Source of the DNA: Antedon mediterranea
Lineage: Eukaryota > Echinodermata > Crinoidea > Comatulida > Antedonidae
Reading direction: 5' to 3'
Length of the DNA: 64,000 nucleotides
NCBI RefSeq assembly: GCF_964355755.1
Contig: NC_092671.1
Span: forward strand, 7,949,001 to 8,013,000
The notes beneath the pieces were generated by a model. It was given only the letters and a program-made list of their open reading frames with translations, did no database searches and was not told the DNA's origin. Positions 27,988 through 41,536 of this stretch are shown piece after piece; position 1 is the stretch's first letter, and each line of letters starts with the position of its first letter. Both the position numbers and the translations under genes were made by a program.

Positions 27988-29885
27988 TCAACATTTTTTT
28001 TGTGAGAAGTTTAACATAAATTAAGTTTAATGAATTATTGTACATTGTTACTTATATATAATACTGATATATTTTCAGGTTTAAAAAACCCTCCGAAATG
28101 AAGTATCATATATCATGAAATTGACATCATACCAATTCATTTTTCAAGTTTCACGTTTATAATTTTGTGTTTACAAAAACCATAATCAACCCCCTAATAA
28201 ATAGAAAGATGTTCTGTTGGGAAGCCGACCAAAAACAATATATCGTGCAAACACTTTCTCAATCTGTCTACAGTCCCGTTAAACAACCGAGTCGGTTCGT
28301 TTGAGAACAAGCTAAATGCCTTCCATGTACTAACCTCACTACGTCCAGTCGCTCATCCGTGGCTGCTAAATGGTCCATAAACTAGTATTTATGTGAAAGT
28401 TACAAGAATAATACCAATTATCATCACCGTAAATCAATTAAATTCGAAAATTATTTGACGTTTTACTACTACATTCGTTAACAATCTAAAACAGACCAAT
28501 AATCATTGAAACTTTTTGTGTCTAACGTTCGGTAATCTTTACATTACAAAGGTCATTTTGTTTTCAATAGGCCTACACTTTACATTATGTAAAAGAGAAA
28601 AATAAAAAAAAAAGTAATTATGTTGGTATTTGTTTCTTTTGATAAAACATGAGGTTAAAAACTGATTATAAATTGATTTAATAAATCTAAAGAGAAAGAA
28701 CCCAGGCAGAGACTATTATTTAGATATAACAGTTCTTACATATTTCAGTAGGCTCAATTTATATTAAAGTATAATACACTGGAACGAACAGCATAAGTAA
28801 GTAAATTACATTAGTTCTTATTACATTAGTTCTTATTTTAAAATTAATTAATATAAAGGAATATCTCGCTTTTTTATTATTTTCACTTGAAAGTGCATTT
28901 ACATATCTGTATATAATTATTCACCGTCTGAAGTTAATTAGTTCAGATGAATTGATTCCATCTGTTACTTTTCTGAATACGAATTATTTAATTATCGAAA
29001 AATAACCTCTATTATAATAAACTGTATTCAACATTATATAAACTATATTCTTTTATAGTATTGATTAAGAAAATCAAATCAGCCTAACATTAGCTTGATA
29101 CGAATGTGTTCAAATCATTCTGTTGATTCGAACACATACAATTAAAAAGAACAAATACATAACGAACAGATAATCGTATGCCCATACCATCTAACTTAGA
29201 ACATTACAACGGCGCGATACATCATTTATATTTATAAGAAGAAAGTAAGTATATAGGCCTATTGACTTTACACATTTTTATATAGTATTATTTAGTGGTA
29301 TACTGTGTATACGTTGGATATCGCATTCGAAGGTCAGTAATAATGTCTAAACAGTGTGAGCTAACATACGTTTTACTGCTACAGTTTGCAGTTGCCTAAT
29401 ATTTCAACACATTATCAAATGTTAGACTACATAATACGTTTGTTGAAATCACCAATAAAATGTACTTTATTGAGATAATCGTTGAGTAGAGATTGTTTAA
29501 TTTTGAAGTCATTTAATCAATTTGCTAAACTTACAACAATTATAAAAAACAACAGGGTAATTTTTTAAATAGCCCGAGTTTTTTTAACAACGGAAACCTA
29601 CAGTAAAACACATCAAATCAATTATTTTGATATTTAAATTCATATAAAATATAAAATGTAATACTTCAGTTCAATGTAAAATGTCTTCTGTACGTCTTCT
29701 ACCGTAGAACACTAAACGCATTTGGTTATAAACTAAAGACGGAGATAATTGAAGTTGACGATGTGTAAAGACAATTTACGATTAACAAAATTTGACTGGA
29801 AATTCATTTACAATTGAGAAATTGAACAAATACAATGTTTTGTAGACTTAAATTCAGTAAATAACTTTAATAAAACAAAACATAC

Positions 29886-29887
<2 letters not shown>

Positions 29888-29916
<29 letters not shown>
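29888..29916. repeat. TA dinucleotide microsatellite
   Basis: About 14 TA units flanked by TTTAAAAAAAAT. Likely variable in length between individuals. Confidence 0.9.
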
Positions 29917-31536
29917 TAAAAAAAATTATATTTTCAATATATTTGAAATATTAAATTGATCACCGGTGAATTGATAATGATGATAATTTAAAGTTTCTTA
30001 TTCTTTAATTTATAATTAAAGAGTGCTAACTGTAAAAAGATTTATTTGTTCTATTATTTGTTTCGGATAAGTTCACTGGTCTGAAACACACGCACAATTA
30101 CCTACGATATATATGACTTGTATTACTGTATTTATAGTTATACATTGCCGTAATTAATCAATTCATGTTACTTTGTTATAGGCCCTGTCATATAAAATCC
30201 AAAGAGTAGCACTCTCTCCATTTTAAATGTTGCTGAACAGTGTGTTTCGGAATAAGTATACTTATACTATATAGTACTATAGGTGTAACACGTGAGATGC
30301 AGTACGGTACTGTATCAATTGCATTACTGTACTTATAGTGAATTACATATACTTCATTTACTCAACTCATGCTTACTCAATTATATTTCGTATTTAGACA
30401 ATAGCATTGATATCTTTGTTTCTGTATTTCAAAATAAAGTTCAATAGAGTTGTCTGGTCTCTATATTTGGTGTTGCCTAATGGCCCAAAACAAATCCTAT
30501 AACTAGCATTACAACTGAACATTAATGTAGGCCTCCTAAGATAACAAGACTACGGTGAAATAATACTGAAACCAATAACTTACATTTTAGCCAAGCCAAA
30601 GAGTGCACAGAGTTTGGGAATATTACCGTATGAATAGTATAAAAAATGGTGTTAGGCTGTGTTATTGCTATTCACATACACTAATCAAATACCTAATCAA
30701 ATCAAATATACTTTTATTCTTCATCGTTAATTATGACATATTAGGTCGAAAAAGAGATGAAAAGGAAACACATAAAAACTCGAAATGAGCTTGATAAAAG
30801 AAAAACAAAAGTATCATATTTAAATGACTACGGCATTAAGCTTTTAAATTGTTTAGGCCTAGGCCTATAAGTTATTGTGAACAAGTTTGTTCCACTATGT
30901 TACCAAACCGAAACAGTAATAATAATCATACATAACGGTATATTATATATATATCTTTTTTTATAGGCCTACAGTCCTTATAACAGTTTCTGTTGCTGAT
31001 TTTGTGCAATCATTTTAACAATTGATAATATACGGATTTCGTGTGCGTTCTTTATCATTATGTCATTGCTGTTAGTGTTACAGATTTTGTGCAATAAGTT
31101 TAATATCAGATACGAGTTTTGCGCGTTTTTCATCATTATGTATTACGGTATTGCTGTTACTTTTATATCTATATTTTTTATTTTGTTATAAATGATAGGC
31201 CTAATTCATGTAATTGAGGAAAAGGCTAAAATGTAATTTTACCATCATTTAAGGGCATTTTTCTGTCGTATTATAATATCTTAGTTTTATCTTGTTATAC
31301 AACCATTAGGCCAAGTAGTAGTTGAAAACGTATTGACTACCCGTATATCAATTATTGTTTACATTTACTTCGTTAGGAATAAGATTACTCTCTCGAAAGC
31401 TAAATTGTCTTTTGTTGATGATGCGACTAATATGCGATTTCCACATGTTTGTAAATAGCCGAGACTAGCAATTTATCAAAGCCATTAAGAATGTCATTTT
31501 ATCATATTCTCCACTTTGCAGAGCATTAGGTGAACG

Positions 31537-31548
31537 CTGATTGGTTGA
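31537..31548 (-). promoter_or_regulatory. Inverted CCAAT box upstream of Hox8
   Basis: CTGATTGGTTGA contains an inverted CCAAT core (ATTGG), the NF-Y binding sequence, beginning 158 bp before the Hox8 ATG. The Hox7 gene carries CTGATTGG 160 bp before its own ATG, and both are preceded by GAGCAT within 20 bp. The shared sequence and distance suggest a retained promoter element, while the surrounding DNA has diverged. NF-Y binding is inferred from the motif only. Confidence 0.5.
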
Positions 31549-31694
31549 TTACACTCCCCAAGTCTTGATAGGTGCAAACGCCAGGGTGCGTCCTGTATGA
31601 AGCAAGGAACGAGGAGCACAGGTAGTAAATCCGCTAAATCTCCTCGAAGAGAGTCATAAAACCTGCGAAACGAGGTCACAAATCAATCGCCTAG

Positions 31695-32214
31695 ATGACT
31701 TCATACTTTTTGAACTCACTATTTACTAAATACCAGCCGGGAGAATCTTGGTATCCTAGCGGTTTTGACCCGGTTCCTCCGCAAAAGAACAGAACCTACG
31801 ATACGACGGGATTTAATTTCGTCAGTGCCGCTGCTACTTACGGAAGTTATGAATGCAGCGGTTCTACGCCGATCGTACCTAGTGTAAATCCCACCTCCCT
31901 CCCTGGATCCTACGGGTATCCAGCCTGTGCGTTTTCTCAGAATTACAGTCAAGCTAGCTACCAGGAACATTACGGAAACGGGTACACTGGTAACTTTGCG
32001 CCCCCAGCTTACAGCTGTAGTTGGATACCGAAGCCCGGCGAAGCAGGGAGGATTAGAACAAGTGGGGGAAATTCATGGATGGCATTTGAAAAGAACAATA
32101 ACTATGAACCATCAGACAGAAAAGATGACAATATTTTAAATACAAAAGAAAGAACAGAAGATGAACTTCAGTCGCAGTACAAAGGACCTGTCTATAATTG
32201 GATGAAAATACCAG
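31695..32214 (+). CDS. Hox8: Hox8-type homeobox protein, exon 1
   Basis: First coding exon of a central-class Hox transcription factor: 173 codons plus one base. The ATG is fixed by an in-frame TAG directly before it. The N terminus MTSYFLNSLFTKYQPG is the conserved SYF-type motif of anterior and central Hox proteins. A YPACAF stretch follows at about residues 75-80, then a Tyr/Ser/Gly-rich middle and a charged, Asp/Glu/Lys-rich segment. The PBC-binding hexapeptide near the end reads VYNWMKIP (YNWM at residues 167-170), so the usual proline of YPWM is replaced by asparagine. The exon ends at CCAG/GTGAGA, a strong donor, and splices in phase 1 to 38901, giving a 795-nt coding sequence (264 aa). 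An open frame running on through the donor to 32252 is unspliced read-through and not part of the protein. Confidence 0.93.
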
Positions 32215-34434
32215 GTGAGAATCAACCTTATACTGTATTTGTTTTTGTGTAAACGCATCGGTAATAAAGTTAGTTTTAATATATACTGCAATATAACAGC
32301 AATTTATTTTAATTTATGAGGTACATTTTGACTGATTGAAATAAGGTATTCGACTAATTGAAGTATTAAGACAACTTGAAGTATTTTATGAATTATATTA
32401 ATCCTGTATTTTTAGTATAATTTTAAATTTACGCATTGATTGGTACCGTACATTAAATATCAATATCCATTATTTATGATCAAATAATATTATATTAAAG
32501 TGATGGGAATTAATAATTATATAAAGGCATATGATTCGTACTGGATGTCTTTTCGAAACAGCAGGGAAGAGTCTTTCCTGGATACAGCATATACTGTATA
32601 ACAGTGGTTCGATACAAAGATACCCACAGTTTCTATTGATATGTATAGGCCTACACAATGTTGGTGGGCGATTTTTGCATTTACAAAAAAAACCATTATA
32701 CCTTACCTTATTCAGTGTTATTCACCAAACAAAAGTAAAATACATTTTTAATGTACTGCAGTACTTAGTTATTTGAAATACTCCTTAGGCCTAAATGACT
32801 GTATATTTGAAAATGTTCGCCTGAGTATAATGTTTACCTTAGAGGCATATTTGTATATAATTAAATAGTCCCAAAACATTGTCACTGAAATTAGGTTAAA
32901 CTAAAACTTTGGTTTAGCATTAAATCATTCTTAATTAACAACTGGACACCGGACTGCTCAGAATCTGAAATAGAATTCGCTTACTATTTTAATTGCATTA
33001 TAAGAAGGGTAATAAAATCCACGTTACGTGCAGTATTCAATAATACTATGCTATTATCTATATTAAAGTATATTTATAGCTGTATATTATCTAACATTAA
33101 TGTTAGGCCTACATACAAATATAAAATTTCTGTGGAGGACAATCGGTACGTTTAATCACACGTCACCATGTGTTGAAATTGAATTAGGCTTTGAGGAACC
33201 ATAAATTATTCCATGCAAAACATACTATACTCTACCGAAATTATATGTGAAATTTATTTGTTATTTAGTCATACTACATAAGATTATAATAAACTATAAA
33301 AAAGTTAAATCATTAATTATTATTGTACGAATATCGATGATAGCATACAAGAAGGTAAAGTTAAATAAACAGTTACAGCAGAAAAATTAATATGGGCATA
33401 AAAGTAAAAGCTGCAGTACAGTAAGAAACCTAAGTTTAAGTATATTCAATTTTAAACATCCAATAATAAACACCGCAACGAACGTCACAATAGCAAGCTT
33501 GACAATATGACTATTATATATAATATGATTTTTTTTTTAAAGTTCTAATTGCATTATCGATTTATTTAGATAAATTAAGACATTTGATTTGACAATTTAC
33601 CATTTTTTCAACACTGTGTGCAGCTATCATCAACATTCAGCCAATTCTTAGTGTTAGGTCTGTATCTCAAACTTCTGATATAAACTCAAATATATATCAA
33701 TGCCAATCATCATAGGAAATTTCCATAAATGTATGCAGAATCTTATTGTCTCGCATGCCTGTATCACTGTGTTAAGACTTGTGAAACCACGTTATTTTCC
33801 TATGATAAACTGAAGAAATTTAGATACAGGTAGGCCTATCGAGAATCGGATAAAAATTAGGGCTATGTTGAACTTATTTTGTCGTGGTCGAATAGCTTAC
33901 TGATGCCTAATACAGCATAGTTTTCATTAGAATTAGTATATACATATGCAGTAGTGTTACGATCCGATTAAAAGCTTTACATTTACCTAATGATGCGGAC
34001 ACATGTAAACTGACAAACGTCCAATTAGTAACTATCAAAATAAGATAATATTCGGTTTCAGTTACATGGTACTTTGTATCATCATCATACGGTATATGGT
34101 ATTAACTCATCAAGAATAACTTATTGTTTATAACATTATTAAATATATACATTAGAAAATGTTTATTGTCGTCTTTTAAAAGCACCTATCACTCAATGTT
34201 CTATCATTCTATTTATACCATTTTTGATGATTCACCCATAATAACTTGTCCATGCATAAATGCACTTTGGATACATTACTATTAATTATTGCTATATGTA
34301 GACGGAAGTGACGTAGTTTTAATCTTAACGATATTATACACATTCTAATTTGTATTTATATTTTCAGTGTTTCTATCTTTCTTTAAAAATCAAGTTCGGA
34401 CCACAGACATGCCCTCGAACTGTTCAATTATGAA

Positions 34435-34531
34435 ACTATTAGTTCCAGAATACGGTGCATATTATATAATAGATAAGTACCGTGTATACATATTATATAA
34501 TATATAAGTACCGTATTGTGGAACTAATAGT
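34435..34531. repeat. Long inverted repeat with internal direct repeat
   Basis: Arm ACTATTAGTTCCAGAATACGGT (given for its key ends ACTATTAG and ATACGGT, 34435-34456) pairs with 34510-34531 with one mismatch in 22. Between them, CATATTATATAATA.ATAAGTACCGT is repeated with a 31-bp period (34458 and 34489). The whole is 97 bp inside the Hox8 intron, and it could be a fold-back element or a hairpin RNA precursor. Confidence 0.75.
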
Positions 34532-37500
34532 GTATATTTATACATTATAAAACAGTATTTATATTTTAAACAGTACATAACATAATGTAAATACGTTTAG
34601 TTATTTTTTTATGCAATATGATTGTAAGTCTATGCATTCCAGTAACGAAATGATTCGAATCAATGGTCAAATGTGACACACTGGGGAGATGTTGATAAGA
34701 CCGACAGTTGCTCTTAAACATATCGTAAAATAGTCAAAGTGTCTCTGCCAATTGCCAACACAAGCGTCAATTGATAGGCAATTCTTAAAATTAAAATAAA
34801 AACAACTATAAATCATCGTACGTTACGCTTACTTGAATATTTAAATGAAGCTTACATATTCATATTTAAATATAAATATTCATTAGCGGTAGTAGGCCTA
34901 CTTTAGTTTGTTTGTATCGATATCATGGAAGAATTATTATTAATTTCTTCTATTTTAATAGCATTGATTAATATTCGGCTATTTACTAACTAAAAATGAG
35001 GTAGTAACTGTCAATCCCGAATTAGAAACATCATAGACATTATCTAAATTAGGCCCAATGCTTAGAAATTTGCATAGATTACCATATATTCCCAAATATG
35101 GAGCATTACTATATATACATACATGTATATTATCTATTTTATCTTATCTATAGTACTCTATAATTGCATTATCGGATGTCATCTTAAATTCAGATTTAAT
35201 AACAATCACCATATGAAGTGATAGATAACCATAAGTCATAATGATCTATTGTCACAAGTATTTTATTATATTAATTTCAATAAATATTTTGAATATGATG
35301 AACATAATAATTTCAGTTCTTAATAGGCCTATTATTAATTAAATACAAATAGGAAATCGCAGAAGTGGGGTAACGGATGATGTGATCGAACGCCTATTTT
35401 GGATCATAATTTCACACGTATTGCCAACTTGACAAGGGTCCATAGAGAATTAAGAAAATGAATTATAGATTTTGATATGAAGGGCCAATTCATTTCTAGA
35501 GGTCAGGTTCAGCAAAAGACAATCGGGATAGGTAGTAAGTTGTTGGTCTACTGTACAAAAGTTCATGAATAAGCGATATGTTTTCATTTTCTCCGGTGAA
35601 TATCAAGAAAATTGATGGCTTTTAGTCAGACTTTCAAGTGAAGGTTAAGTTATAAAACATATGATTGGGATTGATATTTGGACAACCACTGATTGTTAAT
35701 TATTAGTAGTATTGTCTATAATTATATGTCTGAATATGTGAGTGAACAGTTACTGACAATTTTGGTTTGAAATGGATGTAGACAGCAAACGTAGGTTACT
35801 GGACAGATTTACAAAATACAAACTAAAATATTATATGCCAATAATAATTCATTTCATTATTATATTAAACGTATCTTTAATCTGAATTGTTGCAAAAGTC
35901 CGAGAAAAAAAGTTTTGTAGCTTTTAGGTTAGTTTAACATTTAAGTCAAAACACAGCGAATTTAATATACGGATACATATTATTTAATAAATAATAATGG
36001 AGAAATCAAAACATTGAGATGATATGTAAACAAAAATAACGGTAATAACTCATAAATGTAAATCCAGGGAAGAATTTTCACTCTGGTAAATCAGTGTTTT
36101 GAAGAAGTATTTATTCTCTCGAACTTATAATTGGCAATACTAAACTGTGTATACTCTTTGATATTATTTCAAAATTATAGTTTATGGAGGGAAAGAAGAC
36201 GTCGTATTCAATTTTGATTATCTTGATGTATCGGCACCCAATATAGTTTATATGTATAAAATTGTTAAATTTACATTAAATTATTGTCACGCTTCCGGCT
36301 GATATTGGTCCCTGGTGGTAAAAGGTCGGTACGAAAATAGGTTGGAAATTATGTAGTAAATATATATAATGGTAAATTGTTCTGCCTCCACTCTATAGAA
36401 TAGAAAGAAAATTAGCAATTATTCAATTTCTTTAAGTATTTTTTATTATACCATCCTCTCATCATCGACTCAATGTCTTAAAAGAAATGGATTGTCCATC
36501 AAGCAAGACAATTTTGCAAAAAAATATTTCATTTTTTACAAAATTTACCTATAAACATCATCATTCTTTTTGGAACTACTGTATTGTGTAAAATACATCC
36601 AAAGTCTTATACAACAATTTGAGGCTGCACAAAATAATGACTTCAGATAGGTGCTTCTGTTTTCTTTGATTTCTAGCTTCAGATGATTAGGCTAACCGAA
36701 GCACTGTTCACTTTCACTTGCGTTTGCTACCGATTTATCTTGTCGCTTCTCTCTTTGAAGTTTGACCAGGTACGCAAAACATGGGCCCTGTCTGGGGGAC
36801 TGGACACTGTTTTGATTTCTCTTATTATTGTTCTCATTCTAGACCTAATGATTTAGAAAGAATGTATAAAAGATGTGTTTATTTTACAGTTGGGAACCGC
36901 AAGATTATCTATCCTTGAAGGAACACTAAGCAAACTAATTTTTCATTTATAAAGACCCATTGCCTTCAGATGTTACAGACAAATCTGTCTGTTAACGGGT
37001 AACTATCCCTTTACGTTGCCGACTGATCAGCGAAAACCCTGGTAGTTGTTTTCTTACGTCTAAACACGAATGAAATAGATGTTTAATTAAACATATAAAG
37101 CAGAATAAGTATACTTTAGTTTGTAATGTCCAATCAAACGTATCCCTAACTATTTTTCGATACTTTATCTTAAGTTTAACCATTGTGAGTCGAAATTAAC
37201 AAAATTAATGAAACCAAAATTCAAATAATAATGTTATATGAAAGGAGTAAGATTTAGGCCTAAAGAACATTTTGAAAAGCTTAAATCATCGACTTAAGAT
37301 CAAAATCAATTTTCAAATTAAAACAAACGAGAAAGGAAAATGAAATATGCTATTTTTAGTTTTATAATGGTAGGCCAAGAGCCATCGTACTAATTCACGG
37401 TTCTGTGTAGGCATAAGGAAAATAAAGTAGTGTGAGCCTACATCTTATGGTATACGTTACAATACTTGCGTTCAAGTTTGGGAGGCGTGCGTTATTATCA

Positions 37501-38462
37501 GGTTACTCAAATTTCAATTAGTGTTTTTAACATTTTAAAGAATTTTACCGGTAGTTTTTCCGCTGTTCCGAAATATAGACAGTTTCAAGAACGTAATAGA
37601 TTTATAAACAATCTCACGGTAACTTTCATCAGTTAAGCTCAAGGAAAACATAATTCCAGACATTATCCTTCGGTAACAGCGGGAGATTAAAGGAGGACCA
37701 GGAATGACAAGGATACGGCACTTTTGAAGTGTCAAACTTGTTCACAGATACATTCCAGTATAGAAAAAATGTACATTTACCTTTCACTGAAATTCTCCCA
37801 AAATAAAGAAGAAAAAATAATAATAAGGGTCACGTTAACTTTCTTCAAAGTGCCTATATTCTGCCCACGGCAGCGTAAATATATAGTTATATAACTTAGG
37901 GCCGTTGAGTACATCGGAAAAAAATGTATGCCAACGGGCCAATTAACACATTACACAATTATGTCCTATCTGCTACCATTACAATTAACTAGCTATTCAA
38001 ATTTGAAAATTTGCCAATTGATTATTCATATTCGATACTCGTATTAAGTATTTTTAAAACTAGATTACTTGAGACAATGGTCTCGCATCCAATTGCAAGG
38101 TACTCGGTTCAGTTCTATGTTGAGGTGACTGTTTGTGCGGAATTTCTATATTAATTTCTTAATTAATTTATTTTATGTATTAATTTCATGTATTTATTTC
38201 AACGAGGATGGTCCATCCAAACCGAAGATTTTCATTTATAGGGAACCTCGGTATTTCCATCTCTCGTAATTAGAATATTTACTGATCTTATGAATTTGAC
38301 CAATACGTATTTGTACGAAATTCCCTTTCGTATAGATTTTTTTTTAATACAGTAGATAGATAAATATTGCACACGGTTCTCATATAGCATTTTAAATACA
38401 AATACGCTTACTTACAATTGTATTGTGTACATTCAATTCTGAACACAGTACAAACATTATTG

Positions 38463-38690
38463 TAGGCCTGAGTGCCGTAAACAGTGGGCCTGGCGTAACG
38501 CATAGGCCTGAGGCCACTGGTTTAGGAACCCTAACACTGTAGGCCTTGGGCGTTTTTGGATTTTTTGACATATTTTAATAATGCCTGTTTTTCCCCTGGT
38601 CACTGCTCAGGGTCCCCCATAAGCTACCGGCCCCTGGGTTTACCCAGTGAGCGCTCTTAGCCGTTAGGCCACTGGTCGTAAACCATGTTA
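38463..38690 (-). repeat. GC-rich interspersed repeat, possible tRNA-derived SINE
   Basis: On the minus strand the sequence reads CAGTGGCCTAACGGCTAAGA, which fits a polymerase III A box (TGGCCTAACGG), followed by CGCTCACTGGGTAAACCC and a poorer B-box region. The 230-bp block is far more GC-rich than the Hox8 intron around it and lies about 210 bp before Hox8 exon 2. GGCCACTGG occurs twice, at about 38511 and 38664, near the two ends. Family identity is not certain and it could be another class of dispersed repeat. Confidence 0.5.
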
Positions 38691-38782
38691 TGAAATATGT
38701 AACGTCATAAAGTACGGAATAGAATTATAATATTTAAATTCCGAACGTATACAGTAATTAACATTATACCGGTACTCATTAA

Positions 38783-39175
<393 letters not shown>

Positions 39176-39316
39176 TGGATTCTGACTGTAGTGAGGAAAA
39201 TATCGTTGACGTATAAGAACAGAGTTCGTTCAATTTATAGACTAAAATAGCATTAAATCAATTAAACAATATTATACCAAAGAGGCTTTCATGTGATGTG
39301 TCAAAATTGAATCCGA

Positions 39317-39322
39317 AATAAA
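39317..39322 (+). terminator. Possible polyadenylation signal of Hox8
   Basis: AATAAA lies 142 bp after the Hox8 stop and just before a MITE copy at 39391. It is the nearest canonical hexamer downstream. The call is motif-based and only suggestive in AT-rich DNA. Confidence 0.35.
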
Positions 39323-39390
39323 TAGCGTTATCTTTTAAATGAATGGGTACTGATAGTACGAGGAGGGGTGGAGATTTTCGATTTAAGCTC

Positions 39391-39535
39391 TGTCTACACT
39401 ATCACTTTACTGTACTTTATGTGACGTGCCCATATAATATGGACATGATGATGTCATATCCCTACCATATTTGGGCATATCACTACCACATTTGGGCAGA
39501 TCACACATTTTTTATCTAGTTTGATAGTATAGACA
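39391..39535 (+). mobile_element. MITE copy 2, same family
   Basis: Begins TGTCTACACTATCA and ends TGATAGTATAGACA, inverted repeats with one mismatch. The interior matches the 11.1-kb copy through GTGCCCATAT, ATGTCATATC.CTACCATATTTGGG, a second CTACCACATTTGGGCA and TCTAGTTTGATAGTAT. It lies 215 bp after the Hox8 stop, immediately after the candidate polyadenylation signal, so it may flank or lie within the Hox8 3' end. Confidence 0.8.
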
Positions 39536-41536
39536 AAGGTACTCGTATAATTAATATATTGAAAGTATAACAATCCACACATTTGAATGTGTTCTCTTAA
39601 AACCAAAAGTAGCCTAGCTCTGTCACATTCGTAAACCATCTATACCTTGACAAATAGTAGAATATATAGGCTTAGCCTACATCAGTATTAATTAAATACA
39701 GAAATCACTGATGCCCTCTACCATTGCTGCAGTTGAATAGGAGCGTACCGTATATGTAGCCCTAAAACATACACGAAAAATAGAATACTACTAATGTACG
39801 ATTTCACGCCTGTAAATTATGTATATATTATATTTTCCATATTGTATTCGCAGCAAACGAATTATTTGATTCAACATAACAATTGAATAGTTTCTTTAGA
39901 ATAAATTTATTTTGTTATTTATATAGTATATTTTAGCTAATTATGTTTTATCATAAAATGATTTATTAATGACATTTATATTGTGCATGCATGTTATACT
40001 ATGAATAATTTTCAATTACTGTATCATCATTCATAGTCAGAGGGGCCTAACTCGATCTTTAAAAAAACAACACAAGAGGCTAGCATTGTGTTGTGGTTGG
40101 ACGCAGCTTAACTGTAGATTATTTGTGTAGGCCTAGATTATTATTTGAAATACTGTATTTATTAATTGTGTGCATCATCATACATTTAATCAATCCCTTG
40201 GCCCACATGCAGGCACGGCCACCTGTAGCTAGCCAAGCCAGGACGAGGAATCCCACTACGCTTGGGCCTGCCTCTAAACTTTCTGTAAAATACTGTAAAT
40301 ATTGCTGGGATTTTCGATTTATTAATTGTTGAAGAGTCATTTGTATTGTAAATAAATGCTACTCACCATGACAGAACAAAAGCAGTCGGTGTGACTTATA
40401 TTCCTTGTATCTAAATAATCAACATTTGCTTCCTTTGTCATGGTTTCCATCCTAGACGAAATAGCACATAAAAATCCAGTCATCCATGTGGTAATAACCA
40501 ATATAGATAAGAGACATGATTTCCATTAATCCGAGTAAAGCATTTGAATCCATTATTGGTGTAAACATGAACTTGATATTCAATTCCCGTTCAACTGTCT
40601 TCCTCAACACTGACAACAACCACAGCAGTAAGACTAATTGATATGCAAATTAGGTTATGTACAAAAATATTTCATTCGAAACATACCCTCTGACGTGTTA
40701 GGATTCTTACGTAACTTCATGTATACATAACGAAGGGGTAACGAAGAACAGTGGACCTATAAAGTATAGGTCCATGATAATGATGACGGTAATGACGATG
40801 ACGAAGAAGATTAGATAACAACAATGATTATGAATATGACATGATTTGTTGGTCGGTTTTTGCTAAATGATGTTGATGGAAAAGTAACAATACTTTGTTT
40901 TGTATTCAGTATAGGATAAACCCATGGAAATGTTTATTTACACTGTAGTATATAGTACGTTACATTGTTGAGTACAGTTATACAGTTAAACTAAAATTAT
41001 ATCTCTCCCATATTGACCGTACCGTATCCTACGCACGGATTTATTTCTGGAAAAAATTATCTTTAAATCAGTGATTGCAATTGACACAGATCTGAACACA
41101 TGTTCTGTACTTCATGTAAATTGCGTTTAACGCTATGATAGCAAACAAAAACACATGGGGTCATAGAGAAACACAAGCAACATTTGTAATGGTTCCTTTT
41201 TACATAAACACCGACTGACAGGAAGACATAATAGAGAAGGGGTACCACGGGTGATTGTTAAAAAATGGTAATCAGTATTGCAAATCTCAATCTTGTTACA
41301 TTATCATAATTATTGTTTACCTTATTGTGAAATTGGTTCGCAAGGTAATTAGGTTAATTTATCTTCTGTGGATCGAAGAATAACTCGTTTGTAAATGCAA
41401 TCAGAAATTGTGCAGATACGTGTCAGTTGGTACCCCATCCTATCCCAGACAGACGATAACCGCACGTACCATAGGATATTCATTATTATTACGTATCAGA
41501 CTCATTAATTATTAACACTGAGCACATCTCGTATGG

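Larger units (their letters stand above)
8694..31694. other. Hox9/10 to Hox8 intergenic region
   Basis: About 23 kb without a supportable gene. Short open frames exist on both strands, but they lack known domains, splice context or coding-like composition. Contents include a MITE (11115-11256), GAY and ATT microsatellites, a fold-back at 12761-12820, CTCF-like motifs, a LINE 3' end (17.6 kb, minus), a 116-bp tandem duplication (19412-19642), a LINE remnant (23660-24035), a second tandem duplication (24872-25248) and a TA microsatellite (29.9 kb). GC-richer patches at about 15.45-15.9, 19.0-19.26, 20.23-20.53, 26.95-27.06 and 28.2-28.4 kb stand out from the AT background and are candidate cis-regulatory DNA (inference). 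The last 200 bp form the Hox8 promoter or 5' UTR. Confidence 0.7.

Noticed and set aside
28806-28835. TTACATTAGTTCTTA repeated twice
   Set aside because: A two-unit duplication in AT-rich DNA, fully explained by slippage.
31719-31970. Minus-strand frame opposite Hox8 exon 1
   Set aside because: Antisense to a clear Hox exon, with no independent signal.
32215-32252. Hox8 protein continuing past the donor to a stop at 32252
   Set aside because: The extra residues are intron read-through. The donor is strong and exon 2 continues in phase with a homeodomain.
40200-40300. GC-rich patch as a possible exon
   Set aside because: The frame is short and has no conserved motif. A worn repeat is more likely.
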